From positions 409,345-473,344 of the forward strand of contig NZ_MU078696.1 in assembly GCF_014078525.1 (NCBI RefSeq): DNA of 64,000 bases. Reading direction: 5' to 3'. Made by a program: the position numbers and the translations under genes. This DNA is from Nitrosopumilus sp. b3 (GTDB lineage: Archaea; Thermoproteota; Nitrososphaeria; Nitrososphaerales; Nitrosopumilaceae). Below the pieces are notes generated by a model. That model made no database searches and was not told the origin of the DNA. It worked only from the letters and a program-made list of their open reading frames with translations. Of the stretch, positions 42,192 to 51,066 are shown in pieces; positions within the stretch are counted from its first letter, which is position 1, and each line of letters begins with the position of its first letter.

Positions 42192-43190
42192 TTAATTTGC
42201 CTGAGGTGTTGCCTTTAATTCGTAAGATGGCCATGTGTTATACAATTCTTCAATCTCTTTCATGTCTGATGCTGAAATATATTCTCCTTTAGTCATATCA
42301 ACATAATTTACAATCTCTTCTTCACTTACTACTGTGGGGAAAACTGATGCAAATCCTTTCTTTGTCATGATAAATTTCATTGCCAATTCTGTAATTGTTA
42401 ATCCATTCCTTTCTGCAATAGGCCTTAGTTGTTCGACTTTTTCCAATGATGCTTTAATCCATTCTCCTTTTCTTACTGATCTATGATCTTTTTCATCAAT
42501 TTTGGTCTCTGCATTTACTTTTCCTGTTAAAATTCCTGATGCTTCTGGAACTCTTACTAGAACCCCTACATTTCTCTCCTCTGCTTTTCTCATCAATTCA
42601 TTTCCGGGTGTTTGTTCTAAAATGTTGTAAACTGTTTGAACTGCACTGACATTTGGCCTCTCCATTGCCTCTAGACCTTCCTGCGTCCATCCAATTGCAG
42701 GGCCTAAAGCAACTTGATATGTCTTAATTGATTCATCTTCGATGAAATTATCTAATACATTAAAAATTGAATCATCTCTGATATGTTTTAGTTTTGGATT
42801 GTGTAAACCATACATGTCTAAATGATCTGTTTGTAATCTTTCCAAACTATCTCTTAATGCCTTTCTAGTGAAATCCTCGTCAAATCTTTGTGGTAGTTCG
42901 CTGTGTCCAATTTGTTCAACTTCTGAAAAATCATACCCGTATTTTGTAGAAATTACAATTTCGTCTCTCATATCTTTGAAGACTTCGCCGATTAGTCTTT
43001 CACTTTTTCCTTTACCATACATGTCACCTGTTTCAAAAAAGTTAATTCCTAAATCATATGCCTTTTTGAGCATTCTTTTTGCTTCGCCTTCTTCGATTTT
43101 TTTACCCCACCAATCAAGTGCAATAGACCATGCACCAAATCCAAGTTCTGATACTTTGATGTCTGTTTTACCTAGTTTATTATATCTCAA
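42192..43190 (-). CDS. Aldo/keto reductase
   Basis: 332 residues with the TIM-barrel AKR landmarks: KVSELGFGAWSIALDWWGKK, FFETGDMYGKGKSERLIGE (catalytic Asp and Tyr), VISTKYGYD (Lys) and DMYGLHNP (His). NADPH is the expected cofactor. A TATA box (ATATATAATATC, about 43229-43218) is upstream. Substrate unknown. Confidence 0.88.
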   Translation of the reverse strand: MRYNKLGKTDIKVSELGFGAWSIALDWWGKKIEEGEAKRMLKKAYDLGINFFETGDMYGKGKSERLIGEVFKDMRDEIVISTKYGYDFSEVEQIGHSELPQRFDEDFTRKALRDSLERLQTDHLDMYGLHNPKLKHIRDDSIFNVLDNFIEDESIKTYQVALGPAIGWTQEGLEAMERPNVSAVQTVYNILEQTPGNELMRKAEERNVGVLVRVPEASGILTGKVNAETKIDEKDHRSVRKGEWIKASLEKVEQLRPIAERNGLTITELAMKFIMTKKGFASVFPTVVSEEEIVNYVDMTKGEYISASDMKEIEELYNTWPSYELKATPQAN

Positions 43191-43345
43191 TTTTTATCTC
43201 CTCGAGTTTTGATTTTGATATTATATATTTCAAAACTATTTTTTCGTGTCTAATTTCATCATTTATGTTTATCCGAGATTTGCATGCGTGATATTTTGAT
43301 TTTTGAGATGTTATTGACTTGTATTCTAACTCTATTTTTGAATAA

Positions 43346-44020
43346 TTATCCTAAACTGGAAATCAATGGAACAAGATCTTTTTTAACACACACGATCATT
43401 GGAATGTCGTTTTTAACATATGTTGAAACTTGAGTTTCTCTTAAATCCATAATTAGATCCTGAAAATCTCTGATATTGTCTACTTCAAAGGCTAGCATAA
43501 AGTCCTCATCATGTATTCCAAAAGAATATGTTGTGTTTAGTACCACTTGAGGATATTTTTTGCTTACCTCTATATGCTCATCCATTATCTCTTGACGTTT
43601 TTCTTTTGGGAGTAGATACCATTCTCTAGTTTTTGTAAATGGATAAACAATGACGTGTTTTTTTGGATTATTTCCTGTTACAAATCCATGGGCTTTTTGT
43701 TCTTGAACATAAATTGATGGTCTCGTACATGACAAATATGTCATAGAAGGAAGGATGTATTTTCCAAAAACTGTTTTGTAAATTTTCTCAATCACTATTT
43801 GTATTTCCTCTACTGATTTTGCTGCAAACCAAAACAAAAAGTCTGCATCATCTCTTAATCCCAAATTTGAATATGATCTAAACATTATTCCTGAATTATT
43901 AATTACATTTTCAACTTCTTTTGCAGATTCTTCTTTTGCCAAATCTGCCATCCATCTCCATTTAGGGTCTACTTTGAAAAATGAGAAATTAAAATAATAT
44001 TGATCATTATCTTCTGACAT
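43346..44020 (-). CDS. Chlorite-dismutase-family heme protein, ChdC/HemQ-like
   Basis: 224 residues. VYPFTKTREWYLLPKEKRQE near 125-144 carries the Tyr-Pro-Phe-x-Lys and W-Y-x-L-P features of coproheme decarboxylases (ChdC/HemQ). A possible heme-ligand His lies in the later TTYSFGIHDEDF segment. True chlorite dismutases have other features. With the siroheme-route genes nearby, it may act on coproheme. Confidence 0.75.
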   Translation of the reverse strand: MSEDNDQYYFNFSFFKVDPKWRWMADLAKEESAKEVENVINNSGIMFRSYSNLGLRDDADFLFWFAAKSVEEIQIVIEKIYKTVFGKYILPSMTYLSCTRPSIYVQEQKAHGFVTGNNPKKHVIVYPFTKTREWYLLPKEKRQEIMDEHIEVSKKYPQVVLNTTYSFGIHDEDFMLAFEVDNIRDFQDLIMDLRETQVSTYVKNDIPMIVCVKKDLVPLISSLG

Positions 44021-44065
44021 GATTTCTACAATTTTGAGACCCTATTTAAACAAAAACTAGATTCT

Positions 44066-44278
44066 CTATTCTAGAATCTCTATAATTTTATCTCGTGATT
44101 TATGACCTGATTTTATTTGAACTAATGAGTTTGATATGCCAAACTGTTTTGCAATTTTTTTGATTATCTCCTTGTTTGCTTCGCCTTTGAGTGGTTTTGT
44201 TTTAATTCCAATGTTAATTTGTTTGTCATTTATTTCTAAAAATTCTTTAGAGAACTCTACGTGTACTTTGTAAATCAA
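44066..44278 (-). CDS. DUF167 (YggU-like) protein
   Basis: 70 residues. KPLKGEANKEIIKKIAKQFG near 28-47 and SGHKSRDKIIEI near 57-68 are the DUF167 signature. Small alpha/beta protein of unknown molecular role. Confidence 0.85.
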   Translation of the reverse strand: MIYKVHVEFSKEFLEINDKQINIGIKTKPLKGEANKEIIKKIAKQFGISNSLVQIKSGHKSRDKIIEILE

Positions 44279-44306
44279 TGTCTATAGAAAATATTTCTAG
44301 TTAAAT

Positions 44307-45083
44307 CTAATTAGTTTGCGGTTCTTCTAAAACCCAATCATAACCTTCTGCTTCTAATTTATCTGCAAGAGATGCGTCACCTGTTTTCAAAACTTGGCCT
44401 CTTGCAAATACATGGACAAAATCAAGTTTGTCTAAGAATTTTAAAATTCTTGCATAGTGAGTAATTACAATCACTGTTGCATCTTTGCCTGAAACTTTAC
44501 TAATTGCCTGTGCAACTGCCTGAACTGCATCAATATCTAATCCTGAATCTGGTTCATCTAAAATTGAAATCTTTGGTTTTAGTACTGCCATTTGCAATAC
44601 TTCTGCACGCTTTTTCTCCCCCCCTGAGAATCCTTCATTTAGATATCTTGATAGGAATTCTTCTTTTAATCCAACTTTTTCTAAATTCTCTTTAAGGTAT
44701 TTTTGAAATTCTCTAACTGTGATGAACACTTCCCTGTCGTCTCCCTCAAGTGCTTTACTCAATGAATTGTAAGCTGTTCTGAGAAAATGAGAAAATCCTA
44801 CACCTGAAACTTCGGTTGGATATTGGAATCCCAAGAATAATCCTTTTTTGGCTCTTTCATCTGCTGATAATTCTAAAATGCTCTCACCATCTAACAAAAT
44901 ATCCCCCTTTGTTACTTCGTATTTTGGATGTGCAAGTAATGTGTAAGCTAGTGTACTTTTTCCAGAACCGTTTGGTCCCATAATGGCATGTACTTCTCCA
45001 GGCCCTGTCTTTAGATTGACTCCTTTGAGAATCTCTTTTCCTTCTCTTGAAACGTGGAGATCTTTAATTTCTAAAACTGCCAT
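44307..45083 (-). CDS. sufC: Fe-S assembly ATPase SufC
   Basis: 258 residues from the ATG at 45083 (MAVLEIKDLHVS); an ATG at 45092 is possible. I prefer 45083 because the TATA box lies 26 nt upstream. Walker A GPNGSGKST, signature FSGGEKKRAEVLQ, Walker B ISILDEPDSGLDIDA, and the SufC-type ITHYARIL. It is the ATPase of SufBC2D, here separated from the other suf genes. Confidence 0.94.
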   Translation of the reverse strand: MAVLEIKDLHVSREGKEILKGVNLKTGPGEVHAIMGPNGSGKSTLAYTLLAHPKYEVTKGDILLDGESILELSADERAKKGLFLGFQYPTEVSGVGFSHFLRTAYNSLSKALEGDDREVFITVREFQKYLKENLEKVGLKEEFLSRYLNEGFSGGEKKRAEVLQMAVLKPKISILDEPDSGLDIDAVQAVAQAISKVSGKDATVIVITHYARILKFLDKLDFVHVFARGQVLKTGDASLADKLEAEGYDWVLEEPQTN

Positions 45084-45103
45084 TATACGCATTCCTTTGT
45101 TTC

Positions 45104-45132
45104 TCTATATAATACCGACGAAATTTAGCTGA
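45104..45132 (-). promoter_or_regulatory. sufC promoter sharing a motif with the suf operon
   Basis: Minus-strand TATA TATTATATAG (about 45113-45104). Immediately upstream is TCAGCTAAAT (45132-45123), the reverse complement of the ATTTAGCTGA seen twice before sufB. Confidence 0.5.
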
Positions 45133-45163
45133 TCCTAATGTGATTTTTAATAAAATGAAAAGA

Positions 45164-45173
45164 GGGGGGGGGG
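45164..45173. repeat. Homopolymer run of ten G
   Basis: Ten consecutive G in a genome near 33% GC, one base beyond the tfb stop codon (C10 in the tfb mRNA). Followed in the mRNA by a U-rich stretch that may be a terminator. Confidence 0.9.
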
Positions 45174-45174
45174 T

Positions 45175-46131
45175 TTAATATTTGGCCAGAGATGGTCTTA
45201 AAGTAATTTTGAGTTTGTAGCATGTTAGAATTTCTTTACATCTATTTCTGATAGTAACTTCTGTTACTCCTGCAATACTTGAAACGTCTCTTTGTAGAAC
45301 GTTTTGCCCAAGTAATACAGATGCCACGTACAGATATGCTGCAGCAATTCCATTTGGAGCTTTTCCATCTGCAATACTGCTATCTTTAGTTTTTTCTGCA
45401 ATTTCCAAGGCTAGTCTTTCAACTCTGACCTCAGTTTGTGTCATGTTGGCTATCTTTGAGATGTATTTGTCCATGGTTACAACTGGGGATGCTAAGTGTC
45501 CCATTTCCATTACCATGGTTCTGTAGTATCTTGCTGCAAGTTTTGTTTTTGACTTTACATCTTTTGCCGGACAAATTCCGCGACAAATTTCTTCCAATGA
45601 TCTAACTACGTCACATTGTTTGCATGCCATGTAAATTGTAGCTGCAGTTATGCTAACTACTGATTTTCCCTTCACATCAACATGTCCATCCAAGTTTCTG
45701 TATATCATAGAAGCAGTTTCCAAAACATTTTTTGAAAGACTAAGACTATCGCATGTTTCTCCCATTTTTGTTAAAACATTTGCAAGTCGTCTCTCTTTTG
45801 GTGAGGAAACTCTTACTCTTTGTTGCCACTTTCTGAGATTGTGCATTTGGTTTACAACATCGCGGTTGATTGTTTTTCCGCTAAAGTCTTTTGCACTGAT
45901 TGAAATCTCAGTAGTTATCCCCAAATCATGCTGGGAATAAGTTGTTTGTCCTGTAGCTCTTGCTAATTTCATTTTGTCTTCGAAATTTGAGCTAATAGTT
46001 TCTGGACCATAATCTGCTATCTGATCATCGACTACTACGCCGCAACCAGAACAGATGATTTCACCATTCTGCATGTCATCTACTAATGTAGATTTACATT
46101 CAGGACAGTTTTGTTTTTCTAGTATGTTCAT
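45175..46131 (-). CDS. tfb: Transcription initiation factor TFB
   Basis: 318 residues. N-terminal zinc ribbon with Cys 9, 12, 27 and 30. The B-finger linker region precedes two cyclin folds, with NLDGHVDVKGKSVVSI and APNGIAAAYLYVASVLLGQ as core helices. The C-terminal helix-turn-helix AGVTEVTIRNRCKEI contacts the BRE. It recruits RNA polymerase. The start shares a base with the gar1 stop. Confidence 0.96.
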   Translation of the reverse strand: MNILEKQNCPECKSTLVDDMQNGEIICSGCGVVVDDQIADYGPETISSNFEDKMKLARATGQTTYSQHDLGITTEISISAKDFSGKTINRDVVNQMHNLRKWQQRVRVSSPKERRLANVLTKMGETCDSLSLSKNVLETASMIYRNLDGHVDVKGKSVVSITAATIYMACKQCDVVRSLEEICRGICPAKDVKSKTKLAARYYRTMVMEMGHLASPVVTMDKYISKIANMTQTEVRVERLALEIAEKTKDSSIADGKAPNGIAAAYLYVASVLLGQNVLQRDVSSIAGVTEVTIRNRCKEILTCYKLKITLRPSLAKY

Positions 46132-46397
46132 TATTTTCTTCTCCTAAATTTTTTTGGTTTATTGACAGGAGATTGCTCTGTTGCGTAAACGCTTTTGCCA
46201 ATGTATTTTTTGATACTGTTTGTTAATGGCGTTGCTGATGCAAATGGTCTACTTACCGGACCAATCATTTCGTTTACTTTTGCAACTCTAGTTCCCTTCT
46301 CGTCACAGAGTATCTGTCCTTCAACTAATTCTTTAGATAGTTGGATGATTACCCTGCCACTACCGGCTAGGTGCATTATTTCGCCTACCTCCTGCAA
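46131..46397 (-). CDS. gar1: H/ACA ribonucleoprotein subunit Gar1
   Basis: 88 residues. Gar1 barrel with GEIMHLAGSGRVIIQ, then VNEMIGPVSRPFASATP, followed by a short basic tail (KPKKFRRRK). Binds Cbf5 in the pseudouridine-guiding complex. Adjacent to tfb, as in many archaea. Confidence 0.88.
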   Translation of the reverse strand: MQEVGEIMHLAGSGRVIIQLSKELVEGQILCDEKGTRVAKVNEMIGPVSRPFASATPLTNSIKKYIGKSVYATEQSPVNKPKKFRRRK

Positions 46398-46471
46398 TTA
46401 AAAATACTAATCATGATATTCTTATCATAGACTTCTGTCAACTTTACTTTAGCTAAGAGCTAGATTTGGTT

Positions 46472-46771
46472 TTATTTTGAGTGCTTACTTCTTTTTGATA
46501 CGAGTTTTTCTGAAATCTTGTTAAGAATTTTTGTCTTTGAAGATTCTTTTGGTAATACGACATACCCTGACCTGACAAATGGTCTTTTTGGAAATCTAAC
46601 TTTGTCATCAGACTCTGTGATTTTAAATCCCGCAGCAGTAGTTGCATCCATTAATTCTTTTAGCGAAGGATCAAAAACACATTTCTCTAATCCTAAACGT
46701 CTACCTTTTGATTTTTTTAAATTCTTATTAAAATAATCCAACCAGATTACGATGTGTTCGTAATCTTTCAT
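46472..46771 (-). CDS. srp19: Signal recognition particle 19 kDa protein
   Basis: 99 residues. IVIWLDYFNKNLKKSKGRRL at the N-terminus and VRFPKRPFVRSGYVVLP near 58-74 are SRP19 marks. It binds 7S RNA and helps SRP54 (54476) dock. One base separates it from rps8e. Confidence 0.88.
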   Translation of the reverse strand: MKDYEHIVIWLDYFNKNLKKSKGRRLGLEKCVFDPSLKELMDATTAAGFKITESDDKVRFPKRPFVRSGYVVLPKESSKTKILNKISEKLVSKRSKHSK

Positions 46772-46772
46772 T

Positions 46773-47156
46773 TTATTCCTTTAGTAAAATTGCGTTAACT
46801 ATTCCGTTTTGTCCTGGTTTTGAAACAACTTTACATTTACCTTCTTGTGTTTCAAGAATTGCACCTTTTGTAATGATGCCTCTTCTTTTGTAATCATTGT
46901 TTGTTGCGTTATCTAATACTTTGAGAATTTTTGTTTTCTTTACTTTTGCATCTCCTGTTGCTAGATTGACAAAATCAATTGACTTCAATGCTGTTTTACT
47001 ATTATTTCCTCGAACCCTTCTTGTAATGGTAATTTGAGCTCCTGTATTTGGTTCATTAGGATACCTATCAGTTTCATATTTTCTTCTAATTCTTAGTGGG
47101 TGTCTTCTACCTCCAGTAATTTTACTTGTAGCTAAGTTCTCTACGGATTTTCTCAC
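46773..47156 (-). CDS. rps8e: 30S ribosomal protein S8e
   Basis: 127 residues. KITGGRRHPLRIRRKYETDR and TRRVRGNNSKTALKS are S8e signatures, as is the closing GQNGIVNAILL. Upstream of srp19, 1 nt apart. Confidence 0.94.
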   Translation of the reverse strand: MRKSVENLATSKITGGRRHPLRIRRKYETDRYPNEPNTGAQITITRRVRGNNSKTALKSIDFVNLATGDAKVKKTKILKVLDNATNNDYKRRGIITKGAILETQEGKCKVVSKPGQNGIVNAILLKE

Positions 47157-47219
47157 AAAAACTTGTCTGAATTACTCTAATTTATACAAAACGCAAAAAA
47201 TTAGCCATAATTACTTTTT

Positions 47220-47798
47220 TTAATTTACTTCTGTAACTATTTGTGGTGTGATGTTCGTTTTACTCATACTAGCTGTTTTTCTGACTTTGGAAAATAACCT
47301 CTGTTTAAGATCTTCCACATCTCCTTGAATTCCAAAGTATTTTTGGAATTTATCTGTTGTACTGTAAATTTTCAATCTTCCAACATTTTGATGGCTGATG
47401 TAATCTAACTGTCGAAGTTCTTTTAGATGTGAATATACACCAGACCCTCTTGTCTCTACAAGTTGTTTTGATGATATTGGTTGCATATATGCAATGTATG
47501 ATAATGTCTTAAGTGTGGCATTTGGAAGAACCGGTTTTGATGCGTATCTTTTGACAGTTGAACTGTATTCTGGTTTAAGTTGCATGACATAAGATCCATC
47601 TGGTAGAATAACAATTTCCAATGCTTTGAAGGCAGTTTTTGTTTTTTTCATAATATTTTGAAGCAACTCTAGCGTTTTAGTCCTTGATTCCGTGCCTGAA
47701 GCTCTGATTATATCTTCTAATCTAAGTGGTCTACCTGCTGAGTACAAAGCCGCCTCAATTCTTGCAGTTGCTTCATCCATATTCTCAATTCTTGCCAA
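47220..47798 (-). CDS. scpB: Segregation and condensation protein ScpB
   Basis: 192 residues with two winged helices. ARIEAALYSAGRPLRLEDI opens the first; ETRGSGVYSHLKELRQLDYI is in the second. Works with ScpA and SMC in chromosome organisation. 52 nt downstream of scpA. Confidence 0.87.
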   Translation of the reverse strand: MARIENMDEATARIEAALYSAGRPLRLEDIIRASGTESRTKTLELLQNIMKKTKTAFKALEIVILPDGSYVMQLKPEYSSTVKRYASKPVLPNATLKTLSYIAYMQPISSKQLVETRGSGVYSHLKELRQLDYISHQNVGRLKIYSTTDKFQKYFGIQGDVEDLKQRLFSKVRKTASMSKTNITPQIVTEVN

Positions 47799-47850
47799 TA
47801 TCTACATCTCTTCTAAAATCTAGTTAAAGAAATCTTTTCTCCATTTTTGA

Positions 47851-48552
47851 TCAATTTGTTAATTCTTCTTTTATCAAAATAATTTTGATATCGTCTTCTA
47901 TTTGCTCAAGATCCACTTTTTGGTCCCTTGCTAAAAATAGCACTGCAAAGAAGCACCTAATTGAATCAACTTGATCCAGCTCTGAAATAATATCTTGTAG
48001 TATTCCAAACCCTGTTGATGAAATTTTTTTCATAACTAGATCTTCATATTTTCCTATTATGCTTTCTAGTGAAATAAAATATTCTTGAAAATCTGGTGCT
48101 ACAATTGGCTCAATATCTACTTGTCTGTTTCTTCTGGATTGTGGGTTTGCTATAGTTCCAATTAAATTTTGAAGTAATCCCAATAAATCATCTAATGAAA
48201 CTGGGTATGTGGATTCGTGTCTGTATGGAATATCTATTAATTCGATATCTACATCTGTCCTTTGATGCATAGGTTTTTTCTCCATTGCAGCTTTTTGTAA
48301 TGCAAAAATACTTTCAACTTTCATTCTGTAAATTAATGATGATGATAACGCAGCCATTCCAGCTACTTTAAGATCCTTCTTGCCTGTTTTCTCCAGAATT
48401 TTTATTAATAAATTTAAAATTTGTATTAGATCAATCTCCCACACATCTTTTTTGGCAACAGATGATGGGCTAAACAGTATGTTTACTGGCTCCTGAGAAA
48501 TGCTATTGGGAGTTTGGACCTCGCTCACGTGGTAATTTTCTAACCTATTCAA
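47851..48552 (-). CDS. scpA: Segregation and condensation protein ScpA
   Basis: 233 residues. VWEIDLIQILNLLIKILEK near 37-55 (the SMC-neck-binding helices) and the C-terminal winged helix IRCFFAVLFLARDQKVDLEQ are ScpA features. ScpB follows, so the complex is encoded together. Confidence 0.86.
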   Translation of the reverse strand: MNRLENYHVSEVQTPNSISQEPVNILFSPSSVAKKDVWEIDLIQILNLLIKILEKTGKKDLKVAGMAALSSSLIYRMKVESIFALQKAAMEKKPMHQRTDVDIELIDIPYRHESTYPVSLDDLLGLLQNLIGTIANPQSRRNRQVDIEPIVAPDFQEYFISLESIIGKYEDLVMKKISSTGFGILQDIISELDQVDSIRCFFAVLFLARDQKVDLEQIEDDIKIILIKEELTN

Positions 48553-48623
48553 TAATATCTAAGGGCTCTATTTTTTTCTCACTTCCAGTCAACTCTTATA
48601 TTGTTCAGAAAAAAAATCACTTT

Positions 48624-49700
48624 GTGAAATCTGCTCGAATAATAGGCCCAAATGAACCCCTTGCAGTATCTGAATCTGAGACTCCCCAACCTCAAGGAAG
48701 TCAGGTTCTACTCAAAGTAAAATCTGTAGGTGTTTGTCATAGTGATTTACACTTGTGGGAAGGTGGATATGATCTAGGGGATGGTAATTTCATGAAAGTC
48801 ACTGATAGAGGGGTTAAATATCCTGTAACTCCAGGCCATGAAATTGTTGGTACTGTTGAAGAAATTGGCGATGATGTATCTAACATATCTAAAGGTGAAG
48901 ACGTTCTAGTTTTTCCGTGGATTGGATGTGGCGAATGTCCTGCATGTAAGGTAGGAAACGAAAATCTATGTGATACCCCAAAATCAATGGGTGTTTTTCA
49001 AGATGGTGGTTATTCTGATTATGCATTAATTCCAAATTACAAATATTTAGCTAAACTTGATGGTGTTAATCCTGATTCTGCAACTTCTCTTGCATGTTCT
49101 GGTCTTACTGCGTATAATGCTGTGAAAAAAGCAAATGAAAATTCACCTGAATTTTTACTAATTATTGGGGCAGGTGGATTAGGTCTGATGGCAATTCAAA
49201 TCGCAAAGGCAATCACTAAAGCTAAAATTATTTGCATCGATAATGATGACAAAAAATTTGATACTGCAAAAAAAATGGGCGCAGACTTTGTTGTAAATAC
49301 AAGTGTATCTGGTTCTTTGTCAAGCGGTGCTGGAAGCCCCGTTGATAAAATTATTTCTATATGTAATGGAAAAGGGGCTGACAGTATTATTGATTTTGTA
49401 AATGCACCCCAAACTGTAAGAACTGCTTTGGGTGTTGTTCGTAAAAGAGGAAACATTGTTTTGGTTGGATTATTTGGAGGATCTCTTGAAATATCTCTTG
49501 TAACAATTCCTTTAAAATCAATTGTAATTCAAGGTGCATACACTGGAAATTATACTGACATGGTGGAACTACTTGATCTTGCAAGAAAAGGAATCATTAA
49601 TCCTATGATTTCAAAAAGATACACCCTTGATGAGGCAAATGCAGCATTAGGGGATCTAAAGGCAAGAAAAATAGTTGGTCGTGCTGTAATTAATCCGTAG
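48624..49700 (+). CDS. Zinc-dependent alcohol dehydrogenase family protein
   Basis: 358 residues from a GTG. Catalytic zinc ligands Cys38 (GVCHSDL) and His72 (PGHEIVG) and structural zinc Cys102, 105, 108 and 116 are all present. The Rossmann motif is LIIGAGGLGLMAIQ. NAD(P)-dependent oxidation or reduction. Related thaumarchaeal enzymes include semialdehyde reductases of the hydroxypropionate/hydroxybutyrate cycle; I cannot assign this one. Confidence 0.87.
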   Translation: MKSARIIGPNEPLAVSESETPQPQGSQVLLKVKSVGVCHSDLHLWEGGYDLGDGNFMKVTDRGVKYPVTPGHEIVGTVEEIGDDVSNISKGEDVLVFPWIGCGECPACKVGNENLCDTPKSMGVFQDGGYSDYALIPNYKYLAKLDGVNPDSATSLACSGLTAYNAVKKANENSPEFLLIIGAGGLGLMAIQIAKAITKAKIICIDNDDKKFDTAKKMGADFVVNTSVSGSLSSGAGSPVDKIISICNGKGADSIIDFVNAPQTVRTALGVVRKRGNIVLVGLFGGSLEISLVTIPLKSIVIQGAYTGNYTDMVELLDLARKGIINPMISKRYTLDEANAALGDLKARKIVGRAVINP

Positions 49701-49751
49701 GTTGAGAAATTCCTACAAAATCTTATAAAATAAAAAAAACGGATACTGATA

Positions 49752-50501
49752 TTGGCAATTAAAATAAATTGTGAAATAGCACTAACTCATCTAAAAAATA
49801 AACAATTCATTACTGCCTACAATCTATTTCTTGATCAAGCTGAATCTCTAAAAAAATCTGAACATCTAAAATCTGCTTTATTGTATATGTTGGCATCTGA
49901 ATGTAAGAAAAGACAAGGAAAAGATTTTGAAAATGAAATAAAAGAAGCAGGTAATTTGTTTGTAAAATATTCTAAATTGGAAAATTCTGAAAATGTGAAA
50001 GGTGCATTATTGTGTGCTTCAAAATGTTATTTGCTATTGGGTGAATTTGACAAAGCAAAAGATGTTTATCAAAAAGCAAAAATGATCATTCCTACAAACA
50101 TTCAGGTTACAAGACCTATTGTAATTATTGATGATAGCAAATCCATAGCAATGAAATTACAAAGTTATATTGAAAAACTAGGTTACTCTGAAATTCATAT
50201 TTTTGAAAATGGAAAAGATGCGGTGAAGGGGTGCAAAAAACTCTTTTCAGCAAATAAATTTCCTATAGTTCTACTTGATATGGGGTTGCCCGATCTTGAA
50301 GGAGATGTTGTAGCAACAAAATTACTAAAAGATAATTTACAATTACAAATTATAGTAATAACAGCTGATGAAAAAAATACCTCACGTGTAAATAAAACAA
50401 TTAGTTCTGGCGTGTCTGCCTTTATTCAAAAACCATTTACTCTTGATGAACTCAAAAAATCTATTGAAATTGCAGAATCTGAATATAGTTTGTTACAATA
50501 G
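49752..50501 (+). CDS. Response regulator with N-terminal TPR-like domain
   Basis: 249 residues from a TTG. Residues 1-115 are helical hairpins (SNAP/TPR-like: LLCASKCYLLLGEFDKAKDV). Residues 118-249 are a receiver domain: IVIIDDSKS (acidic pair), VLLDMGLPDLEGD (phosphoacceptor Asp), ITADEKN and FIQKPF (Lys). The helical part is N-terminal, opposite to usual output domains. Confidence 0.8.
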   Translation: MAIKINCEIALTHLKNKQFITAYNLFLDQAESLKKSEHLKSALLYMLASECKKRQGKDFENEIKEAGNLFVKYSKLENSENVKGALLCASKCYLLLGEFDKAKDVYQKAKMIIPTNIQVTRPIVIIDDSKSIAMKLQSYIEKLGYSEIHIFENGKDAVKGCKKLFSANKFPIVLLDMGLPDLEGDVVATKLLKDNLQLQIIVITADEKNTSRVNKTISSGVSAFIQKPFTLDELKKSIEIAESEYSLLQ

Positions 50502-50993
50502 CAATAATGACATATTTAGAATATTTACATCTTTGATGTCTACTTCATTGATTCTATAATCTATCAATTCTTCAGAAAATTTTTCTACAATTTTTTGTGG
50601 CGTGTTTACTTTTTCAGAATTTAATTGAATGATTACTAGCATATTCCATTCGCCATGCATGTTTGCAACAAGAAGATAATTGTCTAACTTTGTAATGAAA
50701 TCTTTGATAGAATCTTGAACTGCCTCAAGAGATTTTGAAGGTTTTAACTTCATCAATATTGTTTGATATTGATTTATTCCAGATACATCGGTAAGAACTG
50801 CTTTATATCCTTTAATTATTCCGCTTTTTTCTAGCCTTTCTATTCTCTTTCTGATTGTCCTGTCTGAAACATCATGTCCCGATTTTTTTAATTCTGATGC
50901 TATTTCTTTTGAAGGTGTTCTCGCATTTTCGTTGAGAATTTCTATAATTTTTTGATCAACTTTATCCAAATTCGACCATGTATCTTCACTCAT
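50493..50993 (-). CDS. Lrp/AsnC-family transcription regulator
   Basis: 166 residues from the ATG at 50993; one at 51002 also fits. The helix-turn-helix spans TPSKEIASELKKSGHDVSDR to RTIRKRIERLEKSG. The RAM (ligand-binding) domain follows, ending VDIKDVNIL. The C-terminus overlaps the response regulator on the other strand by 9 nt. Confidence 0.88.
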   Translation of the reverse strand: MSEDTWSNLDKVDQKIIEILNENARTPSKEIASELKKSGHDVSDRTIRKRIERLEKSGIIKGYKAVLTDVSGINQYQTILMKLKPSKSLEAVQDSIKDFITKLDNYLLVANMHGEWNMLVIIQLNSEKVNTPQKIVEKFSEELIDYRINEVDIKDVNILNMSLLLL

Positions 50994-51066
50994 ATTGACC
51001 AAAAGTTCTAATGCCTTTTGAATATTTGCTTGAATCTATTTTACACAACATGTTTTTGGGATTTAC

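Noticed and set aside
43214-43238. Inverted repeat TTTTGA...TCAAAA before the aldo/keto reductase as an operator
   Set aside because: Very AT-rich, includes the TATA box, and is expected by chance in this composition.
43346-44020. True chlorite dismutase
   Set aside because: The sequence has the ChdC/HemQ-type YPFxK and WYLLP features, and no chlorate or perchlorate genes are near.
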